A stretch of 64,000 nt of DNA from JBOGXA01 sp050694175 (GTDB lineage Bacteria > Actinomycetota > CADDZG01 > WHSQ01), in assembly GCA_050694175.1 (NCBI GenBank), contig JBOGXA010000010.1, positions 1-64,000 on the forward strand, read 5' to 3'. The position numbers and the translations under genes were made by a program. Below are positions 1 to 8,914 of the stretch, piece by piece (positions within the stretch are counted from its first letter, which is position 1; each line of letters starts with the position of its first letter). The notes under the pieces were generated by a model, which did not search any database, had not been told where the DNA came from, and saw only the letters and a program-made list of their open reading frames with translations.

Positions 1-19
1 GCTCGGGTGGTGGAATTCA

Positions 20-119
20 TGGGACACAGGTGCCGGAGCCACTGTCGCCCAGGAACCGGAGCCGGGGTCGGCTAGTGGGACAGAGGTGCCGGAGCCAATG
101 TGGGACAGAGGTACCGGAC
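20..119. repeat. Three copies of a ~20-nt direct repeat
   Basis: The unit TGGGACAGAGGTGCCGGAG occurs at 20-41 (one or two changes), 76-98 and 101-119 (one change, then diverging). Spacing is irregular and no gene covers it. Short GGGACA...GCCGGA runs of this kind can be the ends of insertion sequences, but no transposase is inside the window, so that is an inference only. Confidence 0.6.
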
Positions 120-147
120 TTTCACACTGTGACAGGGGATTCGCTTG

Positions 148-191
148 TGGGGCCGGCTGGACTCGAACCAGCGACCAACGGATTATGAGGC
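148..191 (-). tRNA. 3' half of a tRNA-Met(CAU), truncated at the anticodon loop
   Basis: On the minus strand, the sequence running from 189 down to 148 reads as anticodon loop CTCATAA (anticodon CAU), 3' anticodon arm TCCGT, variable loop TGGTC, T arm GCTGG-TTCGAGT-CCAGC, acceptor CGGCCCC and discriminator A. The 5' half is absent: no ACGGA arm or GGGGCCG acceptor strand precedes it. A tRNA that begins at the anticodon loop is the typical remnant of tyrosine-integrase insertion, so this is probably an attachment-site copy and not a working gene. Confidence 0.7.
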
Positions 192-376
192 GTATTAATC
201 CAAGAGTGGACTCTCGATCCGTTCGAGAGTGTTCCGGAACCGACCGGGGATGACTCTCGGATTATGCGTCGGGCCAGAACTTGCGCTCTGACCTTCGTAC
301 TGAACGTCTCCCCGGCCGGGCCGGAACGGCGGAAGTGCCTCCTTCGATGTCACCGCCGTTCTAGGGTAGCGGTCCT

Positions 377-1423
377 CTACTCCTGAGCGGCCAGCAGCCA
401 GGATAGGAACCTCCACGCCCGGGGACCGTCCGCGAGCCAACCGGACAGGCCCGGCGGGTCGACGTGCGAGAAGTGATCGAGCAGCACGAGGCGAGACCGC
501 TCGACCGCGCGATCGAGCAGCACCGCCTCGGCCCATGGGGTCGCCGCGTCCTTCTTGGATTGCAGGATGAACAACGGAACGTTGAGCCTCGCGACCGTCG
601 TCGATGGCGAGAACCGCTCTAGAGTCGTGCGAAATGCGGGCGGTAACTCGGCTGCGAGCTCGTGGCTGTGATGCGGATCCCTGTTGGTCAGCAGGTCGTG
701 GATCGCCTCGAGATTTGCCGGTAGGTGGGACGCGTCTTCGAGCTCGAGTGCTCGCGCCAGCTCGTCGGCCCGCTTACCTGAAGTGAGTTGCATAGTCGCA
801 TCGGTCAGAATCTCGCGCGCCTCGGGCACGGTGGGGAAGCGCACCTCCTCGCCGTCGAGCAGCGTCGAACCCGTGGTCACTCCCTGGATCACGTGCAGCA
901 GATCGAAGTAAGCGCCGAAGGTTGCGACAAAGGCGAGGCAGTCCCGGGTGCGCTGGTCCTGGGCCGCGATCAGCGAGAGCGATCCTCCGTATGAGAAGCC
1001 CAGCACCCCGACCTGCGCGTCGTCCGACAGCTCGACGATCGCGGTCACGAGGTGCTCGACGTCGTCGTAGTTGAACGTGCGGTCGTAGAGAAGGAGCTCC
1101 GGCACGAACACGCGCCGGCCGGCCCGCGCGAACGCGGTCGCCGCCTCGATCACGCGTGGATCCGATCGGCCCGCGGGTGCCGCGCCGGGCACGAACACGA
1201 TCACCGGTGACTCGTCTCCGCCCGAGTAGAGGTCTCCGACAACGTCGTCGTACTCGACGGTGGAGACTGAGACATCGCGCGCCATAGGCCGAGGGAACGG
1301 CAGGCCGGTCGTGTCCGCGAGCACTGCGACCGCCTTGGCCCGGGCCCGCAGGGACGGCACCATCCAGACCACGATTGGAAGGGTCACCGCCGCCGCCACG
1401 ACAAGCCGCGTCCTGCGAGTCAT
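377..1423 (-). CDS. Alpha/beta hydrolase with N-terminal membrane anchor
   Basis: A 348-residue protein of the alpha/beta-hydrolase fold. Residues 7-23 form one hydrophobic segment after a basic start (membrane anchor or uncleaved signal). The nucleophile elbow GFSYGG lies at 142-147 with Ser144 as presumed nucleophile. A late SKKDAATPW stretch and HFSHVDP near the C-terminus supply likely Asp and His. It looks like the dienelactone-hydrolase or peptidase-like subgroup; the substrate cannot be told. It stands alone, divergent from the sugar cluster, and starts at ATG 1423. Confidence 0.75.
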   Translation of the reverse strand: MTRRTRLVVAAAVTLPIVVWMVPSLRARAKAVAVLADTTGLPFPRPMARDVSVSTVEYDDVVGDLYSGGDESPVIVFVPGAAPAGRSDPRVIEAATAFARAGRRVFVPELLLYDRTFNYDDVEHLVTAIVELSDDAQVGVLGFSYGGSLSLIAAQDQRTRDCLAFVATFGAYFDLLHVIQGVTTGSTLLDGEEVRFPTVPEAREILTDATMQLTSGKRADELARALELEDASHLPANLEAIHDLLTNRDPHHSHELAAELPPAFRTTLERFSPSTTVARLNVPLFILQSKKDAATPWAEAVLLDRAVERSRLVLLDHFSHVDPPGLSGWLADGPRAWRFLSWLLAAQE

Positions 1424-1655
1424 GACCCCCGATCTTGCACGCTAGGGCCTCTCCGGTCGATCTCGCCAGTCGAGGGGCGGCAGAAGACTATCCACAGCGC
1501 GACAATCTCGCAGTAGTCGGCGAATGCCCCGCTTCCATCTGCTGAGGCTGGGCGACCACGCCGGCGACTATATGGACATCTGTGGCCCTCGTCGACGGCC
1601 AAGCTGCGTCGGGGCGGTGGCCGGATCGTGAGGAAGGGCACGTAACCTACTCGGA

Positions 1656-2597
1656 ATGGGGTTGGTGCGTACCGTTCTTGGGGATGTCGACGGCTCGACA
1701 TTGGGTCACACGTATTGTCACGAGCACTTGCTGACGTCGCCGGGGAAGCAATTCACCGTCGACGGCCCCGACATGATCCTCGACGACGAAGACAAAGCAG
1801 CGCGGGAACTCGAGATCTTCAGATCATTCGGCGGGGGGGCGCTCGTGGAGGTGTCTACACCCGAGTTCGGACGCAACGTGGCTGGGTTGCTAAGGCTCTC
1901 ACAACGTACGGGCGTCCACGTGATCTGCACTACCGGTCACGTCTCCGAGGAATACTGGCGCGGTGTTTTGCCTGTGGATCGCGGCACGGTAGAGCAGCTC
2001 ACAGGCGACTTCGTCCGTGACCTCTTGCACGGGGTAGACGGGACCGCGGTGAAAGCCGGCGTCGTCAAGGCCGGCACCTCCTTGAACGAAGTCACCGAAT
2101 CCGAGCGCCGCGTGCTCGAGGCCGCGGCCCGTGCGCAGGCTCTTACGGGCGCACCGATAACCACACACACGACGGACGGGACGGCCGGCGAGGAGCAGGT
2201 TGCGATCCTCACGGAGGCAGGCGCCCGGCCGGGGAAGATCTGTATCGGGCACCTCGACCGGCGCCTCAATTGGAAGGTGCACCTCGGCCTCGCCCAGTCG
2301 GGCGTGTATCTCGGATACGACTGCATCTCCAAGGAAAAGTACGAACCGGATCACAAACGGGTCGACTTCGTGCTTCGCCTCACCGAGGAAGGGCACGAGG
2401 AAAGGATCCTTCTGTCTGCAGACATGGCGCGCCGCAGCTACCTCGAGTCTTGGGGTGGAAGTCCCGGCTACCGATACATCATCGAAACGTTCGTCCCGCG
2501 GTTGCTCTCGGCGGGGCTTCCCGAGGCCACGGCCCACAAGTTGCTCGCGGAGAACCCTGCGCGCTTTCTAACCTGGGATGTCGGACGGACCGCTTGA
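1656..2597 (+). CDS. Phosphotriesterase-family metal hydrolase (probable lactonase)
   Basis: At 313 residues it has the usual length of the phosphotriesterase (PTE/Php) family, a binuclear-metal TIM barrel. All metal ligands are recognisable: HEH at 22-24, the carbamylated Lys in VKAGTS (138), His171, His199 and Asp256 (LLSADM). Many members hydrolyse sugar lactones and not phosphotriesters. As first gene of a sugar cluster, opening a lactone made by one of the downstream dehydrogenases is a reasonable inference. It overlaps the next gene by 20 nt. Confidence 0.85.
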   Translation: MGLVRTVLGDVDGSTLGHTYCHEHLLTSPGKQFTVDGPDMILDDEDKAARELEIFRSFGGGALVEVSTPEFGRNVAGLLRLSQRTGVHVICTTGHVSEEYWRGVLPVDRGTVEQLTGDFVRDLLHGVDGTAVKAGVVKAGTSLNEVTESERRVLEAAARAQALTGAPITTHTTDGTAGEEQVAILTEAGARPGKICIGHLDRRLNWKVHLGLAQSGVYLGYDCISKEKYEPDHKRVDFVLRLTEEGHEERILLSADMARRSYLESWGGSPGYRYIIETFVPRLLSAGLPEATAHKLLAENPARFLTWDVGRTA

Positions 2598-3540
2598 CCG
2601 AGCGGCGGTGCGTGGGGTATCTCCGGTGAACATGGGCGACGCTTCTGAGCGGATCTTGTTCATCGGAGTAAGCACCAAAGGGTCGAGCATCATGAAGCTC
2701 TTTCCGATTTGGGCCGGCGCTCTCCGACTCGATGCAACCGTCGAAGGACGCGATCTGCCCATCGGAGGAAAGCCACAGATCTACAGGGATGCCGTGGCGG
2801 AGATCCGCGACAACGACGACGTGCGTGGAGCACTCGTTACCACGCACAAGGTAGACGTCTTCCGTCATGCTCGAGATCTATTTGCCAGCTTCGATCAAAA
2901 CGCGATCTTGTGCCGGGAGGTGAGCTCGATCTCCAAGCGCGGTGACGAGTTGATCGGCCATGCCAAGGACCCCATAACCGCCGGGCTGGCAATGAGAAGG
3001 ATCTTCGACGACATGGTCCCGAGCGCGGTTCTTTGTCTGGGGGCGGGCGGAGCCGGTACCGCGATCAGCGTGTACCTGCTGCGCCAACCGAGTCCCCCCG
3101 ACCGTCTCGTCGTCGTGGACCGTTCGGTCGAGCGAATCGAGGATCTCAGGAGGGTGCACCAGGAGCTGGGAGTGACCACCGAGGTCGAGTACGTCGTGAA
3201 CGAGGATCCGGTCCGAAACGACGCGCTGCTGGAATCGATGGAGCCTGGAACCTTCGTCGTCAATGCCACGGGGATGGGCAAGGACACCCCCGGCTCCCCG
3301 GTCACCTCCCGGGCCACCTGGCCCCCTCGAGCAGTGGTTTGGGAGCTGAACTATCGCGGCGAGCTCGACTTCCTGGCCCACGCCCGGGCGCAGGCGGGGG
3401 ACTGTCACCTCGAACTCCACGACGGCTGGGAGTACTTCCTCTACGGATGGAGGGAGGTCATCGCCGAGGTCTTCGGCCTCGAGCTCGGCCCCCGCCGTTT
3501 CGAGGAGATTAAGCGAGCCGCCGAAGCAATCCGCCCCTGA
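2578..3540 (+). CDS. Shikimate/quinate dehydrogenase-like oxidoreductase
   Basis: A 320-residue AroE-like protein. The N-terminal substrate domain carries VTTHK with Lys91, the equivalent of the catalytic VTxPHK lysine. HAKDP (129-133) replaces the usual NTD motif. A nucleotide-binding GAGGAG lies at 155-160, and VNATGMG plus a C-terminal DGWEYFLYGW helix complete the fold. The altered substrate motifs and the catabolic setting suggest it acts on a cyclic polyol or sugar acid and does not make aromatic amino acids. Translation is probably coupled to the lactonase gene. Confidence 0.8.
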   Translation: MSDGPLDRAAVRGVSPVNMGDASERILFIGVSTKGSSIMKLFPIWAGALRLDATVEGRDLPIGGKPQIYRDAVAEIRDNDDVRGALVTTHKVDVFRHARDLFASFDQNAILCREVSSISKRGDELIGHAKDPITAGLAMRRIFDDMVPSAVLCLGAGGAGTAISVYLLRQPSPPDRLVVVDRSVERIEDLRRVHQELGVTTEVEYVVNEDPVRNDALLESMEPGTFVVNATGMGKDTPGSPVTSRATWPPRAVVWELNYRGELDFLAHARAQAGDCHLELHDGWEYFLYGWREVIAEVFGLELGPRRFEEIKRAAEAIRP

Positions 3541-3550
3541 GAAAGCATCC

Positions 3551-3602
3551 TTGACTTACTCAGCGGAGCGGTCATAAGGTCATCTTGTACGGACAGGATG
3601 TC
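3551..3602 (+). promoter_or_regulatory. Candidate promoter and operator before the GntR gene
   Basis: TTGACT (3551-3556) and CATAAG (3573-3578) are 16 nt apart and resemble a -35/-10 pair. GACA-GGA-TGTC (3592-3602) is a short inverted repeat just upstream of the regulator's start, a plausible autoregulatory operator. The match is weak and based only on sequence pattern. Confidence 0.35.
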
Positions 3603-3637
3603 AGGTTCCTTCAGAGGCCGGATCGGGAGTCTTCAGT

Positions 3638-4450
3638 TTGGCTCGCTTGCCCGTTTCGAGGATTGACAGGTCGTCCCCGGTCCCCTTCTACTTCCAGCTG
3701 CGCAAGTTGCTGAGCGAGGAGATCAGCAGCGGGCGGTGGCACGAGGGCGAACGGATCCCGTCCGAGCCCGCCATCTGCAGACACTTCGACATCTCGAGGA
3801 CCACTGTTCGCCAGGGCCTGGCCGATCTCGAGAATGAGGGCTTGATCCGCCGGGACAAGGGACGCGGCACCTTCGTCACGAAGCCCCCGTTCTCGTCGTG
3901 GCTACTGCAGTCCTCGCACGGGTTCTTCGAGGAGGCAACCGGCGCGGGCCGAAAAGTCACGTCGCGAGTGCTGCGTGCCTCGGTCGATTCCCTTCCGTTG
4001 TGGGCGTGTGACGCACTCGAGCTGCGCCACGGCGAGGCCGGCGTGTGGCTCGAGCGGGTGCGGTGGGTGGACGGCCAGGTCGTCATGTACGTCGAGACTC
4101 ACCTCCCGCAGCGGTTCGCCGACGTCGTCCTTACCGCAGACCTCGAGAACGGTTCGCTCTACAAGACACTCGAGGAAAGAATGGGTCGTGCGGTCGCTTC
4201 TGGCCGGCGAGTCGTCGAGGCAACGACGGCCCAAGAGGAGCTCGCCGCGGTGCTCGAGGTGAAACCTGGTGCGCCACTTCTGTACGTCGAGTCCGTGTCG
4301 CGTGACTCGAATGGGAGTCCCTTCGAGTGCTATCGCGCGTGGCACAGAGCCGACCGCACAAAGATCGCGGTCCAGGTCGTCGCGCGCGAGGTGGTGCGGA
4401 AGGCGGGTCTGGAGCCCTTCGGCCTGTCTTTCGAGGAGTCGTTGCCATGA
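3638..4450 (+). CDS. GntR-family (HutC/UTRA) transcriptional regulator
   Basis: A 270-residue regulator with an N-terminal GntR winged helix-turn-helix (about 15-85; the ISRTTVRQGLADL recognition helix is clear) and a C-terminal UTRA ligand-binding domain (about 95-240). It starts at TTG 3638. HutC-type GntR proteins usually bind a small sugar or sugar-phosphate ligand. Its place between the lactonase/dehydrogenase pair and the SDR-transporter genes suggests it controls the sugar cluster. Its stop overlaps the next start (ATGA). Confidence 0.88.
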   Translation: MARLPVSRIDRSSPVPFYFQLRKLLSEEISSGRWHEGERIPSEPAICRHFDISRTTVRQGLADLENEGLIRRDKGRGTFVTKPPFSSWLLQSSHGFFEEATGAGRKVTSRVLRASVDSLPLWACDALELRHGEAGVWLERVRWVDGQVVMYVETHLPQRFADVVLTADLENGSLYKTLEERMGRAVASGRRVVEATTAQEELAAVLEVKPGAPLLYVESVSRDSNGSPFECYRAWHRADRTKIAVQVVAREVVRKAGLEPFGLSFEESLP

Positions 4451-5193
4451 AGAGCGCCGTCGTTACGGGAGCTACGAGTGGCATCGGCCGGGCGGCAGCC
4501 GTTGCGCTTTCTGCTGAGGGCTACTGGGTTCTCGCTTGTGGCCAGGACCCCGGGCGCGGGCGCGAGGTCGATTCAAAGCTGAATGACGGGGGCCAGGGTG
4601 CGTTTCTTGCGGTAGATCTGAGGGCCGAGGGTTTCGCCGAGACCATCGTCGAGAAATGCCGGTCGGAGACCGGGCGGCTGGATGTTCTCGTTAACAACGC
4701 AGGCATCCACTTCCTTGCAACCATCGATCAGACAGATCCCGACCGCATGGCACAGCTCCTGGGCATCAACCTGCATGCCGCCATGCTGCTTTGCCGGGCG
4801 TCCATTCCGTTGATGCGCGAAACCGGGGGAGGAGTGGTAGTCAACGTCAGCTCGGAGGCCGGGCTGGTCGCCGTGCCGGGGCAGGTCGCGTACAACGTCT
4901 CTAAGGCGGCCCTGATCATGCTGACGAAGTCGATCGCAGTTGATCATGCGAAGGACGGCATTCGCGCCGTGAGCGTGTGCCCGGGGACGACCCGCACTCC
5001 TCTGGTGGAGGCTGCGATTGCTTCCGCTCCCAACCCGAAGGAGCACGAGAAGTGGCTGTCGTCGAGCCGTCCGGCAGGACGGCTGGGCGAGGAATCCGAG
5101 ATAGCCAGAGCGATCGTCTTTGCTGCATCAAACGAGGTTGCGTACATGACGGGCACGGAGATTGTCGTCGACGGCGGATACACCGCCGTCTAA
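4447..5193 (+). CDS. Short-chain dehydrogenase/reductase
   Basis: A 248-residue classical SDR. TGATSGIG (7-14) binds the cofactor, NNAG is at 83-86, the catalytic Ser is in NVSSEAG (about 135) and YNVSK gives Tyr149/Lys153. The C-terminal MTGTEIVVDGGY is typical. It probably oxidises a hydroxyl of a sugar or sugar alcohol. ATG 4447 overlaps the regulator's stop codon and was preferred over a longer upstream frame that would run through the regulator gene. Confidence 0.88.
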   Translation: MKSAVVTGATSGIGRAAAVALSAEGYWVLACGQDPGRGREVDSKLNDGGQGAFLAVDLRAEGFAETIVEKCRSETGRLDVLVNNAGIHFLATIDQTDPDRMAQLLGINLHAAMLLCRASIPLMRETGGGVVVNVSSEAGLVAVPGQVAYNVSKAALIMLTKSIAVDHAKDGIRAVSVCPGTTRTPLVEAAIASAPNPKEHEKWLSSSRPAGRLGEESEIARAIVFAASNEVAYMTGTEIVVDGGYTAV

Positions 5194-5210
5194 GGGGGAG
5201 GTGAACGCGC

Positions 5211-6389
5211 ATGCTTCGGAGATCGTTGGTGATTGCGCTGCTGCTGATCGGGGCGCTGACGGCTGGCGCGTGTGGTCGGGGTGACGATTCAGAAGAAGAA
5301 GGGGGAGGAGGCGCCGCGAGCAAAGAGATCGTCATTGGGTGGACGCCTCCCGACATCACCGGTGTCTTCAAGACGGCCACCGACTTCTTCGAGAGAGCTG
5401 CTCAAGACGCCAACAACGCCGGCTTCAACGTGGAGGTCGTGAGCCGCTCTCCGGCGACCCATACCGCCTTTGCCGATCAGCTTGCCATTATCGAAGACTT
5501 CATCAGCCAGCAGGTCGATGTGATCGCGATATCGCCCGCGGATACCGAGGCTGTGAAGCCGGCGATCCAGCAGGCCAACGAAGCCGGGATTCCTGTGATC
5601 ATGGTGAACCTGTTGGAGCCGCAGGATGACATCGAAGTGGCCAGCTACATCGGTTTCGACAACTCGGAAGCGGCAGCCGTGTCTGCCTACGCCGTCCTCG
5701 ACTACTACGGCGGCCCGGGCGTGCTAGGTAGTGGAGAGAAGGTCGACGTCGGCGAGGACGAGTACCTCGACCTCGCGTGGTGGGAGAGTGTCTACGCCGA
5801 CACCGAAAAGAACGCCCCTCAGGCAAGGGGCGTCATCATCGAGGGTATCGCCGGAACCTTCTTCTCACAGGCGAGACTCGACGGCTTCAACGAAGTGATC
5901 GAGCAGTATCCGAACATCGAGATCCTTGCCGAGCCGATTGCCGCGGACTGGAACCGAGAGAAGGGCATCAAGGCTGCCGAAACCTTTCTGTCGCGCTTCT
6001 CGCCGAGCGAGATGAACTTCTTCTGGGCGGCATCGAACGAGATGGGTCTCGGGGCAATGATCACCTCAGAGCGCAGGGGCGTGCTGGAGGACGGTGGAGG
6101 CGCGAGTGAACCAGCGCAGAGCAAGGTCGCCGTCTTCACGAACGACGTCACCCCCGAGTCCACCGACGCGATCCGGTCCGGAAAGATAATCGCCGAAACG
6201 CATCACGGCTTCCCGGAGTGGGGCTGGTTCGGCACGGAGTTCGCCGTCAGGCTCGCCTGCGGTTTGGACGTCCCGGAGACGGAGGACATCAGGCCGCGCA
6301 CGGTTTGGGAAGGCAACGCCGATCTCTTCTACCCGGAACCTGAGCTACCCGAGATCGATTGGGAAGAGATCAGATCGGAATGTGAGTAG
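5211..6389 (+). CDS. Sugar ABC transporter, substrate-binding lipoprotein (ribose type)
   Basis: A 392-residue type-1 periplasmic-binding-protein fold, RbsB-like. It starts with a lipoprotein signal peptide (lipobox LTAGAC, Cys21), an acidic/glycine linker, then IVIGWTPPDITGVF and repeated SPADTEAVKPAI/GIPVIMVN elements typical of sugar binders. It would capture the substrate outside the membrane for the ATPase and permease encoded next. Its end overlaps the ATPase gene by 8 nt. A GGGGGAGG ribosome site precedes ATG 5211. Confidence 0.88.
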   Translation: MLRRSLVIALLLIGALTAGACGRGDDSEEEGGGGAASKEIVIGWTPPDITGVFKTATDFFERAAQDANNAGFNVEVVSRSPATHTAFADQLAIIEDFISQQVDVIAISPADTEAVKPAIQQANEAGIPVIMVNLLEPQDDIEVASYIGFDNSEAAAVSAYAVLDYYGGPGVLGSGEKVDVGEDEYLDLAWWESVYADTEKNAPQARGVIIEGIAGTFFSQARLDGFNEVIEQYPNIEILAEPIAADWNREKGIKAAETFLSRFSPSEMNFFWAASNEMGLGAMITSERRGVLEDGGGASEPAQSKVAVFTNDVTPESTDAIRSGKIIAETHHGFPEWGWFGTEFAVRLACGLDVPETEDIRPRTVWEGNADLFYPEPELPEIDWEEIRSECE

Positions 6390-7884
6390 TCGGTCGCCTT
6401 TGCTGGAGATCGATGGGATCCGGAAGTCATACCCGGGTGTAGTTGCGATCGCCGGGGTTGATTTGAATGTGGACGCCGGCGAGGTGCATGCACTGCTGGG
6501 TGAGAACGGGGCCGGCAAATCGACCTTGATGAAGGTGATCGCGGGAGCGGTGCTGCCCGACGAGGGGAGCATGAAACTCGACGGGCATCCGTTCGCGCCG
6601 GCATCGCCGGAAGCTGCGCGCACCGTCGGCATCGGCAGCGTGTACCAAGATCTGAGCCTCGTCCCGTCCTTGAGCGTTGGCGAGAACGTGTTGCTAGGCC
6701 GGTGGCCCACGGCGCGATTCGGGATTGTGGATTGGGGCCGGCTTCATCGGACTGCCGCAAGACATCTTCATCGGATCGGCTTCGACGTCAACACGCGGTC
6801 CAGAACCGGTCGCCTAGGGATGGCAGAACGCCAGCTGGTGGAGATCGCAAAGGCGCTCGCGGCTGCTGACGTCAAAGTCCTGCTTCTGGACGAACCGACT
6901 TCTGCCCTCTCCGACCGCGAGACCGGGCGGCTCTTCGAGATCATCGATGAACTCAAGTATCGAGGAGTCGCCGTCGTCTACGTATCTCACCGTCTCAAAG
7001 AGATCCTGGAGATCGCGGATCGCGTGACGGTGCTTCGTGACGGGCGAAAGATCGACACTGTGGCTGCGCGGACGGTCGATGAGGCTCGACTTGCGGAGAT
7101 GATGGTGGGACGCGACGTGGAAGACGTTCTGGCCAAGCCGAGTCCGAACGAACGAGAGGGGCGGGTCGCTCTGAGGGTCGCGGATCTGTCCAGGCCTCCC
7201 CGTCTGAAGAAAGTCGACCTCGAGATTCGATCGGGTGAAGTGGTTGGTATCTTCGGTCTGGTTGGTGCCGGACGCACGCGGCTTGCCCGAACGCTGTTCG
7301 GACTCGAGCCTGCTACCGGGGGCAAAGTCGAGGTCGAGGGTCGAGAAGTGACCCTGTCGTCCCCGGGTGATGCCATCGACGCAGGCATCGGTTACCTGGG
7401 CGAGGACCGCTCTATCGGGATCGTCCCGCGAATGAGCGTTGCGGCCAATGTGACCCTTGCCACGCTCGACCGCACCGCTCGAGGACCTTTCCTGGACTTC
7501 GCACGTGAGAAGGAGATCGCTAAACGCTACGCGCAGGAACTCTCGATCCGGGTCACGTCGGTCGAGAGCCTGGCCGAGACCCTGTCGGGAGGAAACCAAC
7601 AGAAGCTGTTACTCGCGCGCTGGCTGTGCTCCAATGCGCGCATCTTGATTCTGGACGACCCCACCCGGGGAATCGACGTCGGTGCCAAACAAGAGGTGTT
7701 CAGGCTGGTTCGCAGATTGGCCGGGGAGGGGGTGGCTATGATCTATCTGACCTCAGAGATCAAAGAGGCGCGGGCCCTCGCCGACCGGCTGCTCGTCATG
7801 GCCAATGGACGCGTCGCGCGGGAGCTCGAGCCGACGGCGTCCGAAGACGAGATTATGGCGGCGGCGGGTGGTGCCCATGGCTGA
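6382..7884 (+). CDS. Sugar ABC transporter ATP-binding protein (two ABC domains)
   Basis: At 500 residues it matches RbsA/MglA-type double ATPases. The first domain has Walker A GENGAGKST (40-48) and Walker B LLLDEPTSAL. Its signature motif is degenerate (MAERQLVEIAKAL). The second has the unusual P-loop GLVGAGRTR, signature LSGGNQQKLLLA (about residue 400) and ILDDPTRGID. Asymmetric motifs like this are normal for the subfamily. It starts at GTG 6382 inside the lipoprotein gene's end and overlaps the permease start by 8 nt. Confidence 0.92.
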   Translation: MSSRSPLLEIDGIRKSYPGVVAIAGVDLNVDAGEVHALLGENGAGKSTLMKVIAGAVLPDEGSMKLDGHPFAPASPEAARTVGIGSVYQDLSLVPSLSVGENVLLGRWPTARFGIVDWGRLHRTAARHLHRIGFDVNTRSRTGRLGMAERQLVEIAKALAAADVKVLLLDEPTSALSDRETGRLFEIIDELKYRGVAVVYVSHRLKEILEIADRVTVLRDGRKIDTVAARTVDEARLAEMMVGRDVEDVLAKPSPNEREGRVALRVADLSRPPRLKKVDLEIRSGEVVGIFGLVGAGRTRLARTLFGLEPATGGKVEVEGREVTLSSPGDAIDAGIGYLGEDRSIGIVPRMSVAANVTLATLDRTARGPFLDFAREKEIAKRYAQELSIRVTSVESLAETLSGGNQQKLLLARWLCSNARILILDDPTRGIDVGAKQEVFRLVRRLAGEGVAMIYLTSEIKEARALADRLLVMANGRVARELEPTASEDEIMAAAGGAHG

Positions 7885-8914
7885 GGCAACGACGCGTCGG
7901 CAAATATGGGTCGACAGAGCCCGCTCGGGCATCGTTCGAACGACCACGGCGGCAGGGGGACGAGGCGGTGCGCTCGCGATTCTGTTGCTACTGGTCGTGG
8001 CGTTCTTCATTGCCACGCCCGACTTCCTTACCGTCAACAACGTCCTGAACATCCTTCGTCAGTACTCCGTTCCCGCCATACTGGCGGTCGGCCAGACCCT
8101 TGTGATCGTATCCGCCGGCATCGATCTGTCGGTGGCATCCACAGCCGCCCTGTCTGGGAGCCTCATGGCCGTCGCGTTCGCGCACTGGGGGTGGCCGGAG
8201 CCCGCCGCACTGTTGCTGGGCTTCGGCGCAGGCTTCGTCGTGGGCGCTTTCAACGGCTTCGTCATTACCAAGTGGCGTGTCCCTGACTTCATCGCGACGC
8301 TGGGAACGTTCTCGGCAGTTCGAGGTGTCGCGCTCCTCATCACCAACGGCTTGCCGGTTCCCGATTTCCAGCAGGCGGTCGAGGGGCGTCGCATTCCCGA
8401 TTTCGTTTCGACATTGGGCGCCGACTCGGTGGCCCGATTTCCGCTCATCGCCGTTGTGGCCATCCTGGTGGCGATCACCGGTTGGTTTGTTTTGTCGCGG
8501 ACGAAGTTGGGTCGGGCGGCGTATGCAATCGGAGGGAACCGGGAGGCCGCTCATGTATCCGGGATCAAGGTGAATCGTTCGAAGATTTGGATCTACGTGA
8601 TCTCTGGACTCATGGCCGCAGTTGCAGGATTTATGTTGACGGGACGACAGGCTAGCGCGAACGCGCTGATGGGCGAGGGCATGGAATTGCAGTCGATAGC
8701 CGCGGTGGTCGTTGGCGGAACGAACCTCTTCGGCGGCGAAGGCGGCGTCGGAGGCACCATGATCGGGATCCTCATCATCGGCGTGCTCTCGAACGGCCTG
8801 AACATTCTTGGAGTCACAGAGTTCTGGCAACGAGTGGTCAACGGATTGATCATCGTTCTGGTGGTCGCACTCGATCAGTGGCGTCGTCGAGCGGCCCAGA
8901 AGGGAGCGGCGTGA
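7877..8914 (+). CDS. Sugar ABC transporter permease (RbsC type)
   Basis: A 345-residue polytopic membrane protein with 8-10 predicted hydrophobic helices. AVGQTLVIVSAGIDLSVAS and the cytoplasmic loop YAIGGNREAAHVSGI are hallmarks of the BPD_transp_2 (ribose/xylose) family. ATG 7877 overlaps the ATPase stop codon. An earlier in-frame start at 7805 would add basic residues without membrane character, so it was not chosen. Confidence 0.9.
   Translation: MAEATTRRQIWVDRARSGIVRTTTAAGGRGGALAILLLLVVAFFIATPDFLTVNNVLNILRQYSVPAILAVGQTLVIVSAGIDLSVASTAALSGSLMAVAFAHWGWPEPAALLLGFGAGFVVGAFNGFVITKWRVPDFIATLGTFSAVRGVALLITNGLPVPDFQQAVEGRRIPDFVSTLGADSVARFPLIAVVAILVAITGWFVLSRTKLGRAAYAIGGNREAAHVSGIKVNRSKIWIYVISGLMAAVAGFMLTGRQASANALMGEGMELQSIAAVVVGGTNLFGGEGGVGGTMIGILIIGVLSNGLNILGVTEFWQRVVNGLIIVLVVALDQWRRRAAQKGAA

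Noticed and set aside
195..536. Minus-strand 113-codon frame at the left end
   Set aside because: Overlaps the C-terminal part of the hydrolase gene in another frame and has only low-complexity Arg/Pro content.
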